Positions 46,862 through 55,700 are shown, counted from the stretch's first letter. The stretch: DNA of 64,000 nucleotides from Acaudatibacter sp963835495 (GCA_963835495.1 CAWIFQ010000003.1:372001-436000); one strand, 5' to 3'. The notes: generated by a model from the letters alone, not told the origin. Translations and numbers: made by a program.

Positions 46862-48445
46862 CTACTGCTGCGTCCGCTGGACAACGACTTCGACCCGTCG
46901 GTTCTGCGCCTTGCCCGCCGCCGTGTCGTTGGACGCGATCGGCTGGCTGTCGCCGAGCCCCACGGTGGTCACGCGGGTCGGGTCGGTCAGGTTGGCCTTG
47001 ATGATCGCCCCCACGGTGTCGGCGCGGGCCTGCGAGAGTGCGATGTTGTCCGGGAAGCTCAGGGACGACACCTTGTCGGAGTCGGCGTCGCCTTCGATCT
47101 TCACCGGACCTTGCTGGGTCTGCTGGATCGCCTGGCCGATGCGCACGAACAGCGGCGACTGGCCCGGGTTGAGCTGGTCGGAGCCGGACTTGAACAGCTC
47201 GCCAATCGTGGTCCGCACGCGAACCGTGGTGGCGTCTTCGATCACGACCACCTTGTGGGCGGCGATCTCCGGGGCGAGGAAGGTCTGCAGCGTCTGCAGC
47301 TGGCTCGACGGCGCGGCCGGCGGCGCGACCGCGGCGCGGGAGAGGCGCAGCGGGTCGCTCGGATTGAGCGCCTTCAGCGCCGTCATCGCCGGATCGCTGG
47401 TCTGCATCAGCACCAGGCGCAGGATCACGTAGATCAGGAACAGCAGGCCCAGCGCCGCGGCGGCGGCCAGGATGATCGGGCCCCAGAAGCCGACCTTGTT
47501 CATCGGCGTCGGCTGGCCGCGCCAGTGCGGCGACAGCTCGGTCTGCGAGAGGCTGCGCACGTGCTCCAGCGCCGCATAGAGCCGGCTCATCACGTCGTCG
47601 AGCCGGCGGCGGCCGTCGGCCATCACCCGGAACCGGCCCTCGAATCCCGCGGCCAGGCAGGCGTGGAACAGCTCGATCAGGTCCCGGTTCTCGGCCGGGC
47701 GGCCCAGCATGTCGTCGACCAGTTGCCAGAAGCGGTCGCCGCCGATGTTCTCGGCGAAGAAGTGGACCGTCATGCTGCGGCGCGCCCACTCGGCCCCGTC
47801 GGCCGCCTGGCCGGGCAGGTTCTGGGCGATGTCGTCGACCGTGGCGCAGAGCGCGTACTTGGCCCGCTGCTTCTGCTCCTCCGGATAGCCGGTCTGGGCC
47901 ATCGACCGCTCGAAGCCGGCGATCAGGTTGGTGGCCTGGCCGTGCAACTGGGGCAGCCCGACCTGGGCGCGGCCGGAGCGCACGCTGGCCGCCAGCGCCA
48001 GCACCGGCGCGGCCAGGTCCATCATCACGTTGCGGACCTTCGGCGCCAGGCTGGGGCGCGGAATGTCGTCGTCGCTCAGGATCGGCTGCGGCTGGGCGAC
48101 TGGCTGCGGCGCATAGGCCTGCGGCTGCGGGGCGACGGAGGGCGGTGTCTGCGGCGCGAACGGCTGCGGCTGGAACGCCTGTGGCGCGGGCTGGAACGGC
48201 TGCGCCGGCGGCGGAAACGCCTGCGGGGGCGGCTGCTGTTGCTGCGGAGGCGGGAATGGTTGCGGCGGCTGTTGCTGCTGCGGCGGGGGGAACGGTTGCT
48301 GCGACGGGAAGGGCTGCTGCGGCGGTGTTGCGGGCGGCTGATTGAAGTGGGTGTCGCCGCCCTGATCGGCCGGCCGGTTCCTCAGGCCCTGCAGAGGTGA
48401 GGGCCGGAAGACCGTACGATTCGGATTGTTGTCGTCGCTGCTCAC
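46862..48445 (-). CDS. tssL: T6SS membrane protein TssL (DotU) with C-terminal OmpA domain
   Basis: 527-residue protein in three parts. Residues ~35-125 are extremely Pro/Gln-rich. A DotU domain follows ('YALCATVDDIAQNLPGQ', 'WARRSMTVHFFAENIGGDRFW') with one membrane helix ('IILAAAAALGLLFLIYVIL'). The C-terminus is an OmpA/MotB-type peptidoglycan-binding domain ('EGDADSDKVSS', 'LSQARADTVGAIIKANL', 'NRRVEVVV'). The OmpA part anchors the complex to the cell wall, which in other species a separate protein may do. GTG 48445 is chosen because its GTGA overlaps the tssK stop; ATG 48469 is an alternative. Confidence 0.93.
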   Translation of the reverse strand: MSSDDNNPNRTVFRPSPLQGLRNRPADQGGDTHFNQPPATPPQQPFPSQQPFPPPQQQQPPQPFPPPQQQQPPPQAFPPPAQPFQPAPQAFQPQPFAPQTPPSVAPQPQAYAPQPVAQPQPILSDDDIPRPSLAPKVRNVMMDLAAPVLALAASVRSGRAQVGLPQLHGQATNLIAGFERSMAQTGYPEEQKQRAKYALCATVDDIAQNLPGQAADGAEWARRSMTVHFFAENIGGDRFWQLVDDMLGRPAENRDLIELFHACLAAGFEGRFRVMADGRRRLDDVMSRLYAALEHVRSLSQTELSPHWRGQPTPMNKVGFWGPIILAAAAALGLLFLIYVILRLVLMQTSDPAMTALKALNPSDPLRLSRAAVAPPAAPSSQLQTLQTFLAPEIAAHKVVVIEDATTVRVRTTIGELFKSGSDQLNPGQSPLFVRIGQAIQQTQQGPVKIEGDADSDKVSSLSFPDNIALSQARADTVGAIIKANLTDPTRVTTVGLGDSQPIASNDTAAGKAQNRRVEVVVQRTQQ

Positions 48446-49783
48446 CGCGTCGACCTTTTCACGCACCATAGTTCCATGCGCAGATCAGGCCAATCACCGG
48501 CGACATGCAACCCAAGCGCGGTCGCCGAGGCGAAATCGCGCCAGTCTTGCGCCCCGCGGTCCAGCTCGAAATAGACGTAGCCGGGAATGACGCGGATCTG
48601 CGGCGGCGGGGTCGGCGCGTGGCGCAGCGGCACGCCGGGCAAGGCCGAAATCGACGATCTGCCGCATCCGCTCCACCGCGCCAATCTTGGCCATCGAGGG
48701 GAAGCGCGCGCGGATCTCGTCGAGCGACGCGCCAGCCTTGACCGCCAGATAGAAAAAGCCGTGCTGGTAAAGATTCCGGTCAGTGATGCGCGAGAGGTAG
48801 GCCCCGGGCCCGGCCAGCTCCAGCGGCAGCTGCACGGCCGAGCGGTCGAACACCGCCGACAGCGCCGCCTGCAGCGCCTCGAACACCGGCTCGAAGGTCG
48901 GCTGCAGCTTCTCGTGGTCGTAGATCGGGAACACCGGCGGCTTGCGGTCTGCGCGCACCAGCGTCGACAGCTCGCCCGCCATGCTGACGAACGCCTCGTA
49001 CAGCCGCTCGGGGTGCACCATCGGCAGGCTCTCGAGGTGGGTCAGGATCGGACCCCAGCGGTTCAGCGCCTGCAGCAGCAGGAAGCTGGCGAAGGTCTCG
49101 GCGCCGCCGTCGGTCGCCTCGACCGCGCGCAGGGCCAGCTCGTCCGCGCGCTGATCGACCCGGCCGAGGATGTCGGTGAGGAATCCGCTCAGGCGCGGGA
49201 TGGACCGGACGTCGAGCGTCGGCGGGATATAGCGCTCGTCGAAGATCAGCTGGCCGTTCTGCACCTCGCGGATGCGGGCCAGGCCCACGGTGATTCGGCC
49301 ATAGGTCTGGTCGCGGGTGACGCCGAATCGCAGGTTCGGCCGCGCGGTCTCGATGGTCTCGCGGGTGCGTTCGTTGGAGAAGGTGTCGGGTGCATCTTCC
49401 TCGTCGACCAGGAAGCGGGCGGCGTCGCCGGTTTCCTCGCTGTTCTGGAACTCCACCGCGCCGGCCTGGCGGGCGGGCAGAGTCAGATAGACGATGGCGT
49501 CGCGGGTGTCGGGCGGCACGTCCAGCGGCGGCGGTGGGGGAATGTCGTCGGGCGTCGAGAATGGCTGCCCGTCGGCGAACAGTCCCGCGCAGCGCTCGAT
49601 CGCGAACTTGCCCAGCGAGGCCAGCGAGGCGTTGACCTTCAGCGCGGTCAATCCCCACGGATAGGGCCGAAGCGCCTCGGTCCGCGCGCGGATCAGGGCG
49701 TCGACGAATCGGTCCTGCTGCTGAAAGTGTTGCGGACGCAGGAACATGCCCTCGCGCCAAGCCACACGGTTCTCACCCTGCAT
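48442..49783 (-). pseudogene. tssK: T6SS baseplate protein TssK, broken by a +1 frameshift near its 3' end
   Basis: TssK links the baseplate to the membrane complex. From ATG 49783 ('MQGENRVAWREGMFLRPQHFQQQ') the frame is normal for about 380 codons, through 'GAVERMRQIVDFGL'. It then diverges at about 48641. The true C-terminus is in the next frame: 'LPGVPLRHAPTPP', 'GYVYFELDRGAQDW', 'LHVAGDWPDLRMELWCVKR', ending at 48442. Reading CTGCCC instead of CTTGCCC restores one continuous protein of about 446 residues. As written, the product carries an unrelated ~50-residue tail. It is the first gene of the tssK-L-M-tagF-pppA-ppkA operon. Confidence 0.88.
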
Positions 49784-49891
49784 GCGATGTCCCAAACGGC
49801 GAACAGGCTGTACTCTAAGCACGACTCCTAGCCGCTCTAAAGCCGTGGGGCGCGCAGAAAAGCGCGGTAGCTCCCGGCGCGAGGATGGGAA

Positions 49892-51301
49892 ATGAGCGAC
49901 CCCGGATCGGATGGACCCTCGTTCGACCCGCGAAGCTGGCGTGCGGCGAAGCCTGGCGAATCAAGGCCGGGCGGCGGCGACCCGACGTTCGATCCGAAAT
50001 CGTGGCGCAAGCCCAAGGCGGCCGAGGTCAAGCGCAAGTCCTCGCCGGCGCCGTGGATCTTCGGCGGCGTGGCGGCGCTTGCCGGGATCGCTGTCGTCGC
50101 CGCCATCGCCCTGTGGCCGCGCGCGCATCCGTCGCCGCGCCCGGCCCCGCCGCCGGTGGTCAAGACGGTGCAGGCGCCGGTCGTTCCCGGCGCGCAGCGG
50201 CGCGCGCTGACGCTGGCGGGGCCTCAGGACCTGCTGGGCGCCCTCACCAGCGCCGGCGTAGCCGACGCCGACGCCGAGGCCGCCGCCGGGGCCGCCCAGG
50301 CGCAGCTTGGTGGCGGATCGGGCGAGCTGCGGGTGACGCTGACGCTGCTGCCGGCGCGGCAGGGGATCGTGCTCAGCCGCCTGGAGGCGCGGCGCGACAG
50401 CGGCGCCGGCGCCATCGTCACGCGCCAGCTGGACGGGCGCTATGCGGCCACGGCCGCGAGCGCCGACCTCGTCACCCAGGTCAAGGTCGTGCGCGGCCAG
50501 ATGGACACCAACAGCTTCTACTCGTCCGCCGTCGCCGCCGGGGTGAAAGACGACCTGATTCCGCCTTTCGCTCAGGCGTTCGCCTTCGACTTCGACTTCC
50601 AGCGCGAGATCAAGCCAGGCGACGTGTTCGAGGCGGTGATCGAACAGCAGACCGACCCGAGCGGCGCGGCGGTGGGCAACGCCAAGCTGCTGTTCGCTTC
50701 GCTGGAGACCCAGGCCAAGTCGCGGGCGCTCTATTGGTACGTGACGCCCGGCAAATCAGGCGGCTGGTTCGACTCCAACGGCCGCAGCGTGATCCGGGCC
50801 CTGATGCGCACGCCGGTGGATGGCGCGCGCATCAGCTCGCCCTTCGGCATTCGGCTCCATCCGGTGCTGGGGTTCATGAAAATGCACAACGGCACCGACT
50901 TCGCCGCGCCGGTCGGCACCGCGATCTACGCCGCCGGCGACGGCGTCGTCGAGTTCTCCGGGCCGAAGGGGCCCAACGGCAACTTCACCAAGATCCTGCA
51001 CCCGAACGGCTGGGAGACGCTCTACCTGCACCAGAGCCTGATCCTGCCCAATGTCGTCGCCGGCGCCCATGTCAGCCAAAGCCAGAAGATCGGCGAGGTG
51101 GGCGCGACGGGCGTCGACAGCGCCGGTCACTCGACGGTGACGGGTCCTCACCTGCATTACGAGGTGCACATCAACAACACGCCGGTCGATCCCATGTCGA
51201 TCGCCGTCGGCCAGGGCCAGACGCTGGGCGCCGCGGACATGTCCGGCTTCATCCAGGAACGTAACCGGATCGACGCGTTGCGGGCCGCGCAGGGCGGTTA
51301 G
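49892..51301 (+). CDS. Membrane-anchored M23 peptidoglycan endopeptidase
   Basis: 469-residue protein. The cytoplasmic tail (1-53) contains a doubled motif, SFDPRSWR (10-17) and TFDPKSWR (32-39). One membrane helix spans 54-75, followed by a linker and an OapA/MepM-like region (~103-290). The M23 LytM domain (~306-435) has zinc ligands H332 and D336 ('HNGTDF') and H420/H422 ('GPHLHYEV'), so it should be active and cut peptide cross-links in the periplasm. It diverges from tssK by 108 bases and overlaps the convergent PP2C gene by four. The setting suggests it opens the cell wall for T6SS assembly. Confidence 0.87.
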   Translation: MSDPGSDGPSFDPRSWRAAKPGESRPGGGDPTFDPKSWRKPKAAEVKRKSSPAPWIFGGVAALAGIAVVAAIALWPRAHPSPRPAPPPVVKTVQAPVVPGAQRRALTLAGPQDLLGALTSAGVADADAEAAAGAAQAQLGGGSGELRVTLTLLPARQGIVLSRLEARRDSGAGAIVTRQLDGRYAATAASADLVTQVKVVRGQMDTNSFYSSAVAAGVKDDLIPPFAQAFAFDFDFQREIKPGDVFEAVIEQQTDPSGAAVGNAKLLFASLETQAKSRALYWYVTPGKSGGWFDSNGRSVIRALMRTPVDGARISSPFGIRLHPVLGFMKMHNGTDFAAPVGTAIYAAGDGVVEFSGPKGPNGNFTKILHPNGWETLYLHQSLILPNVVAGAHVSQSQKIGEVGATGVDSAGHSTVTGPHLHYEVHINNTPVDPMSIAVGQGQTLGAADMSGFIQERNRIDALRAAQGG

Positions 51302-53268
51302 AGCGCCCCGTCCGGGCTCGCGGCGTTGGTCGCGTTCTTGGCGGGCGCCGGCCCGGCGGCGCCCTTCGGCGTCGCCGGCGGGGCGGCATTGGTCGGCGCG
51401 GCGACCGCGGCGTTCGTCGCTGGCGCAGCAACAGTGTTGGCCGCGACCGGCTTCTTGACCTGCTGCTGCAGCAGCCTGGCGGCCGCCACCGCGTTGGTCG
51501 CCGAAAACGCGTTGGTCGAGGCCGTCTGCGTCTCGGGGATCACGCTGAGACCATTGCCGGCCATGATGTCGTACCAGGCCATCTCCGCGCGCCAGCCGCC
51601 CGTCCGCGCCGCCGCGGCGAACTGGCCGGCCCAGGCGGGGGAGCGTGGTCCGGCAGGCTGGGTCAGCAGGGCGCGAGGGAAAGGCCCTTGTCCGGTCAGC
51701 AGGATCAGGCTCGACCACCCCGGCTTGGCGTAGTCGGCCTGCAGCCGGTAGCCCCCGGCGTCGGGCACCTTGGAGACGACCGTGGCGACGTTGGCCATGG
51801 ACAGGAAGCCCTGCCGGTCGGCGGCGATCACATTGAGGCTGTCGTCGGCGCCCAGCTCCACCAGGGCGAAGTCGCCCTGCGGCGGTGGGGTGGCGGTGAC
51901 GATCGCCCGGCCGGCCTCCTTGCCGTCCGCCTGCTTCATCACCGCGAAGCTGTCCTGCGCGGCGGTCAGGTTCTGGCCGGTCTGGCTGGTCGCGGCGCGA
52001 TAGGGGCGCAGCGCATCCAGGGTCGGGCAGAGCCCAGGCGGGGGCGGCGCGATCGACGACAGGTCGATGTCGCCCACCTGCACCTTGGCGCCGGCCGCGG
52101 CGGCCATCAGCGCGCCTTGCACCGCCGCCGGCGAGGCGGCGACGCCGGTGACGGCGATGTCGATGCCGGTGGGACCAGGCGCGATCTTCTCCAGCTGCAG
52201 CCAGCTGCAGTCGACCCCGCCCAGCGCCGATTCGAACTGTCGCAGGCCGGTCTGCGGCACGGCGCCCGGGACGACGACGAGTTGGTGCGGGGCTGCGGCG
52301 CGGTGCGCCAGCCGCGGCAGCAGCATCCAGCCGCCGACGCCAAGCGCGGCGATCACGGCGATGCCGACGGCCGCGCCGACGAGCAGGGGCGTCCCACGCT
52401 TGCCGGACGGCGCCGCGGCCGCTGGCGTCGGTTCCGCGGCCTCGGCCGCCGCCGCGACCGCCGCGCTCACCGCCTCTTCGCTGGCCGCGCCCCCGAAGAT
52501 CGGCGCCGTCGCCGCCATCGGCGCGCCGGCGGGATCGCCACAGCCGATCACCATGATCGTCACATTGTCCGGCGCGCCGCGTTGGAGCGCGATGGCCAGC
52601 AGCCGCTCGACCATGGCGGCTGGATTGCCGCTCTCCAGTTCGCGCCTGATCTCCTCGTCTTCCACAACCCGCGGCAGGCCGTCGCTGCACAGCAGGAAGA
52701 GGTCGCCCGCGCGCACTTCGCCGACCAGGGTGTCGGTCTCCAGTTCGGCCTGGGTGCCGACGGCCCTGGCGAGCACGTGGCTCATCGGATGGTCGGCCGC
52801 CTCGCGCCGGGTCAGGTAGCCGGCGTCGACGAGCTGCTGCACCTGGGTGTGGTCGACGGTGACCTGGCTCAGGACGCCATCGCGCCGCAGGTAGAGCCGG
52901 CTATCCCCGGCCCAGACCGTCGCGAAGCGATTTCCGCGGATCAGCAGCGCCACCGCGGTCGATCCCATGTGGTTCTGCCGCTCGGTCGATTCCTTGAAGA
53001 TCACGAAGTTGCAGTGGCGGATGACCTCGCCGACCGTCGCCGCATCGCGCTCGAGGTCGCCGCTGAAGGGCGCCTCGGCGAGTTCCATGGCCAGGGTGCG
53101 CGAGGCCCATTGCCCGTCGTCCAGCCCGCCCATGCCGTCGGCGACGAGCCAGAAGCCTTCGCCGCCGCGCGCCAGGAAGGCGTCCTCGTTCTCGCCGCGC
53201 ACGCCGCCAGGATCGCTGGCGTGGGCCCCGTAGTACGGGCCGTCGCGACTCTCCGTCACCTGACTCAT
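51298..53268 (-). CDS. Transmembrane PP2C phosphatase with PpkA-like extracytoplasmic domain
   Basis: 656-residue protein. Residues ~12-245 are a PP2C domain with an intact metal site ('NEDAF', 'VADGMGG', 'CSDGL', 'GAPDNVT'). An Ala-rich linker leads to one membrane helix (~294-316). Residues ~343-570 align along their length with PpkA 487-712: 'DCSWL' and 'CPTLDAL' match 'SCSWL' and 'CSALDAF', both cysteines are kept with 60-residue spacing, and 'LILLTGQGPF' matches 'LLLLTGAGPF'. The tail is Ala/Pro/Asn-rich. It is probably a signal-gated counterpart of PpkA. I know of no named family for this architecture. Confidence 0.85.
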   Translation of the reverse strand: MSQVTESRDGPYYGAHASDPGGVRGENEDAFLARGGEGFWLVADGMGGLDDGQWASRTLAMELAEAPFSGDLERDAATVGEVIRHCNFVIFKESTERQNHMGSTAVALLIRGNRFATVWAGDSRLYLRRDGVLSQVTVDHTQVQQLVDAGYLTRREAADHPMSHVLARAVGTQAELETDTLVGEVRAGDLFLLCSDGLPRVVEDEEIRRELESGNPAAMVERLLAIALQRGAPDNVTIMVIGCGDPAGAPMAATAPIFGGAASEEAVSAAVAAAAEAAEPTPAAAAPSGKRGTPLLVGAAVGIAVIAALGVGGWMLLPRLAHRAAAPHQLVVVPGAVPQTGLRQFESALGGVDCSWLQLEKIAPGPTGIDIAVTGVAASPAAVQGALMAAAAGAKVQVGDIDLSSIAPPPPGLCPTLDALRPYRAATSQTGQNLTAAQDSFAVMKQADGKEAGRAIVTATPPPQGDFALVELGADDSLNVIAADRQGFLSMANVATVVSKVPDAGGYRLQADYAKPGWSSLILLTGQGPFPRALLTQPAGPRSPAWAGQFAAAARTGGWRAEMAWYDIMAGNGLSVIPETQTASTNAFSATNAVAAARLLQQQVKKPVAANTVAAPATNAAVAAPTNAAPPATPKGAAGPAPAKNATNAASPDGAL

Positions 53269-53343
53269 CGCCCGCCACCTTGGCCCATGCTTCCTTGCCG
53301 GACAATTGCCCTCGGGGCGCTGGCCCTGGGGGCGGGCTCGGCG

Positions 53344-53919
53344 CTAGTGAATCCAGCCGGCGGTCGTGGCCACGCCCCAGAGGCCCAGGCCGAGGTAGAG
53401 CAGGGCGGCGGCGATCTGCAGCGCCCGGATCGGCAGCACGCGCGTCACCGCGTGGCCGAGGAACACCGCCGGGATGTTGGCGATCATCATGCCGGTGGTG
53501 GTGCCGGCCGCGACGATCAGCACCTCGTGGTAGCGCGCGGCCAGGGCGGCGGTGGCCACCTGGGTCTTGTCGCCCATCTCGACCAGAAAGAAGGTGACGA
53601 CCGTGGTCAGGAAGACGCCCATGTGCAGCCGGCTGGGCTTGGCGTCGTCGTCTTCCTTGTCCGGGATCAGCGCCCAGATCGCCATCGCGATGAACGAGCC
53701 GGCGACGACGTACTTGAACCAAGGCGCGTCCAGCAGGCCGGACAGGTAGAAGCCGACCAGCGAGGCCAGCGAGTGATTGGCGATAGTGGCGACGAAGATG
53801 CCGAGCAGGATCGGGATCGGCTTGCGGTAGCGGCTGGCCAGCATGATCGCCAGCAGCTGGGTGCGGTCGCCCATCTCCGCGAGCGCGACGAGCAGGGTCG
53901 AGACGAAATAGGGTTCCAC
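53344..53919 (-). CDS. GDT1/TMEM165-family (UPF0016) Mn2+ exporter
   Basis: 191-residue inner-membrane protein with six hydrophobic segments in two inverted halves. The paired family motifs are 'ALAEMGDRTQLLAI' (E15-T20) and 'FLVEMGDKTQVAT' near residue 117; these acidic sites bind the transported cation. Bacterial relatives export manganese. GTG 53919 is chosen because the first motif normally lies ~15 residues from the start, and because the codons further upstream belong to the riboswitch. Expression is expected to rise when Mn2+ accumulates. Confidence 0.88.
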   Translation of the reverse strand: MEPYFVSTLLVALAEMGDRTQLLAIMLASRYRKPIPILLGIFVATIANHSLASLVGFYLSGLLDAPWFKYVVAGSFIAMAIWALIPDKEDDDAKPSRLHMGVFLTTVVTFFLVEMGDKTQVATAALAARYHEVLIVAAGTTTGMMIANIPAVFLGHAVTRVLPIRALQIAAALLYLGLGLWGVATTAGWIH

Positions 53920-53987
53920 GGGCAGGTCCGGGGCTGGGAGGGCGAACAACGCCGCGGACGCGGGCCAGCCGGCCCCGCGCCTCGCGT

Positions 53988-54119
53988 CGTTGGTCTCGCC
54001 AATCGGATCCGACCTGGAATCCGCCGGCACGCGCCATGGCCAGGAACGCAAATTCCCGGCCAAGTATGTTGACGCGGCCTCCGCTGCAGTCGCGGACGGC
54101 TACTCCCCAAAGAGCCGGT
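53988..54119 (-). promoter_or_regulatory. yybP-ykoY manganese riboswitch
   Basis: Reading the minus strand, GGGGAGTAGCC (from 54108) begins the aptamer. CATACTTG (54068-54061) provides the conserved CAUACU loop, followed by GCCGGGAA, and GGCGAGACC (54000-53992) closes it. These are the invariant parts of the yybP-ykoY class, which binds Mn2+ between the two loops. It lies ~70 bases upstream of a GDT1-family gene, a class of exporter this riboswitch often precedes. Confidence 0.9.
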
Positions 54120-54157
54120 GTGAGGTAACGGAGGCGAGGGCGGCGGTCAATCGCGGC

Positions 54158-54607
54158 TCAGAAGGCGCCGTACCTGGCCATCGCCGCGGCGCAGGCGACG
54201 ATCAGGCCGAGCAGCGCCGCCTCGATCAGGATCGTGCGGCGCACCGCGGCCAACGCGGCCGGCGGCGGCGCGAACGTCGCGTCCAGGGCGAACGCGCCGC
54301 GCCAGCGGATGAACAGCACGGTCGGGTAGATCGAGAGCAGGCCGACCACCAGGAACGTCGCCATCTTGGCCCAGAACCAGGGGTTATGGACGTAGAACAG
54401 CCAGCCCTTGGCGCCGAAGATCACCCGGGCGACTCCGGCGACGACGATCACCCCCGCGGCGATGCCGTAGCCAAGATCGATCGTCGCCAGGCGGCGCACC
54501 GCGGCGCCGGTCAGCTCCACTCTGATCAGCGCCAGCTCGGCGCCCACCACCAGGATCAGCGTGAGGATGGCCAGATGGTGCAGCACCGCCAGGATCAGGT
54601 CGAGCAT
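54158..54607 (-). CDS. DUF2214-family membrane protein
   Basis: 149-residue protein with four hydrophobic helices (e.g. 'HHLAILTLILVVGAELALIRV', 'MATFLVVGLLSIYPTVLFI'). It resembles the DUF2214 family of small inner-membrane proteins of unknown role. His/Trp residues lie near the membrane ('VLHHLAIL', 'YVHNPWFWAK'). It is upstream of, and on the same strand as, the riboswitch-controlled exporter, but the riboswitch lies between them, so the exporter may also have its own promoter. Confidence 0.75.
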   Translation of the reverse strand: MLDLILAVLHHLAILTLILVVGAELALIRVELTGAAVRRLATIDLGYGIAAGVIVVAGVARVIFGAKGWLFYVHNPWFWAKMATFLVVGLLSIYPTVLFIRWRGAFALDATFAPPPAALAAVRRTILIEAALLGLIVACAAAMARYGAF

Positions 54608-54683
54608 CGGCGCAGGGTCCCGTTCAGCCGCGGCGACGGCAGCCTAACGCGGCGCTTCGATTTTGGCTCGGCCTACGTCGATC

Positions 54684-54893
54684 TCAGCGGCCAGCGGCTT
54701 GCTTCGCCTCGTCATCCGAGATCAACGCATCGAAGTCAAAGATTTCGCGCTTAAGATTGACGATGGCCTCGGCTGAGACGTCGACACTGTCAGTCGTAAG
54801 GCTGATGCTGCCTGCGTGAAACATATCCAGTTGACGGATCAACATCTGGCGTAGGTCGCGCCATCTCTGCACGACAATTGGATCAGCTCTCAT
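54684..54893 (-). CDS. Small hypothetical protein
   Basis: 69-residue soluble protein 'MRADPIVVQRWRDLRQMLIR' ... 'DEAKQAAGR' with amphipathic helices at both ends. No family is recognised. Its GC content is lower than that of its neighbours, and the stretch upstream (54894-55051) is also AT-richer. That stretch may hold promoters for this gene and for the divergent small-gene run at 55052; I see no clear element in it. Confidence 0.5.
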   Translation of the reverse strand: MRADPIVVQRWRDLRQMLIRQLDMFHAGSISLTTDSVDVSAEAIVNLKREIFDFDALISDDEAKQAAGR

Positions 54894-55051
54894 CTCTCAT
54901 ATATAGCCGAAGTGGGCCTTCTTGGCTATTCTGAGCGAGCGGGCGAACAATTATTTGTCGGCCGGCAAGCTATCTGGCCCACGCAGTGCTATATGGGTGA
55001 GGCCAGATCGTCGACGCGCTCCGTGCGTCCGATCCGGTGCGAGAGCGCGCC

Positions 55052-55183
55052 ATGTCCAAGCTGATCCGACCTATTGCTCGCGTGAACGGCGGCCTCAACG
55101 ACGCCAGATCGACCGGCGGCGGCGTGACAGGCCGCCCGCGCGACATTCTGGCGCTAAAAGGCACGATGAAGACCCGCACGTGA
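55052..55183 (+). CDS. Very small basic protein, first of three coupled small genes
   Basis: 43 codons from ATG 55052, 'MSKLIRPIARVNGG' to 'LKGTMKTRT'. The product is basic. Its TGA overlaps the GTG of the next gene by four bases (GTGA), which is the main evidence that it is translated. No family is recognised, and it may be too short for automatic gene finders. Confidence 0.4.
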   Translation: MSKLIRPIARVNGGLNDARSTGGGVTGRPRDILALKGTMKTRT

Positions 55184-55383
55184 CGATTGCGGCCGACGGC
55201 GAACTCGGAGCGCGCGGCGTGGACGACGCCGAGGCCCGCAAGCTCGTGCGGGAGAACGACTACCTCAAACTGAGGTGCGCCCAGCTCCAGGACGACGTCA
55301 CCGATCTCAGCGGCCAGCTGACCCGCGCGAGGCAAGAGCTCGAGCGGCTGCATGGCCGCGCCGGCGCAGCCGTGGGCGCCTGA
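55180..55383 (+). CDS. Small coiled-coil protein
   Basis: 67 residues from GTG 55180. Residues ~18-58 form a continuous heptad pattern ('LVRENDYLKLRCAQLQDDVT', 'LTRARQELERLH'), so it should dimerise as a coiled coil. It is coupled to the tiny gene upstream by a 4-base overlap, and the next gene begins three bases after its stop. The function is unknown; the short coiled coil followed by a winged-helix-like protein suggests a small regulatory set. Confidence 0.55.
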   Translation: MTIAADGELGARGVDDAEARKLVRENDYLKLRCAQLQDDVTDLSGQLTRARQELERLHGRAGAAVGA

Positions 55384-55385
55384 GG

Positions 55386-55628
55386 TTGGTTCTCACCGAC
55401 GCCCAGTTCGACGCCCTGCGCAATCTCGCCCGCAAGAAGGCTGGCGACGTGGTCGGCTGGATCGCGATCAGCGAAGCCCAGGGGCTGACGGAACTCGGCT
55501 TCGCGGCCCGCAATCGCAGCGGCTGGCAGATCACCGACGCCGGCGCTTCGGCGCTGGCGCACCGCGAACAGCACGCTGAACCGCCCGCCACCGTGATCGC
55601 CTTCCGCGGCGCTCGCGAGCAGGACTAG
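55386..55628 (+). CDS. Small winged-helix-like hypothetical protein
   Basis: 80 residues from TTG 55386 ('MVLTDAQFDALRNLARKKAG'). The segment 'GLTELGFAARNRSGWQITDAGASAL' looks like the recognition-plus-wing end of a small helix-turn-helix fold. No ATG or GTG is available before the conserved-looking start; TTG follows TGAGG. It is the last of the three-gene run and lies 72 bases upstream of dusA. Confidence 0.5.
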   Translation: MVLTDAQFDALRNLARKKAGDVVGWIAISEAQGLTELGFAARNRSGWQITDAGASALAHREQHAEPPATVIAFRGAREQD

Positions 55629-55700
55629 CCGCCGCGCCGGTGATCGCCCCGCGCCGTTACTCTGGCGTCGCGGCTCCACCGCCTGCATATCAGGCGCGCG

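Noticed and set aside
44545..47001. 818-codon frame antisense to tssM
   Set aside because: Same reason: tssM is clearly the real gene and the opposite frame has no recognisable motif.
53920..54063. 48-codon N-terminal extension of the GDT1-family exporter
   Set aside because: This stretch is the riboswitch and its linker, and the paired transporter motif already lies at the usual distance from GTG 53919.
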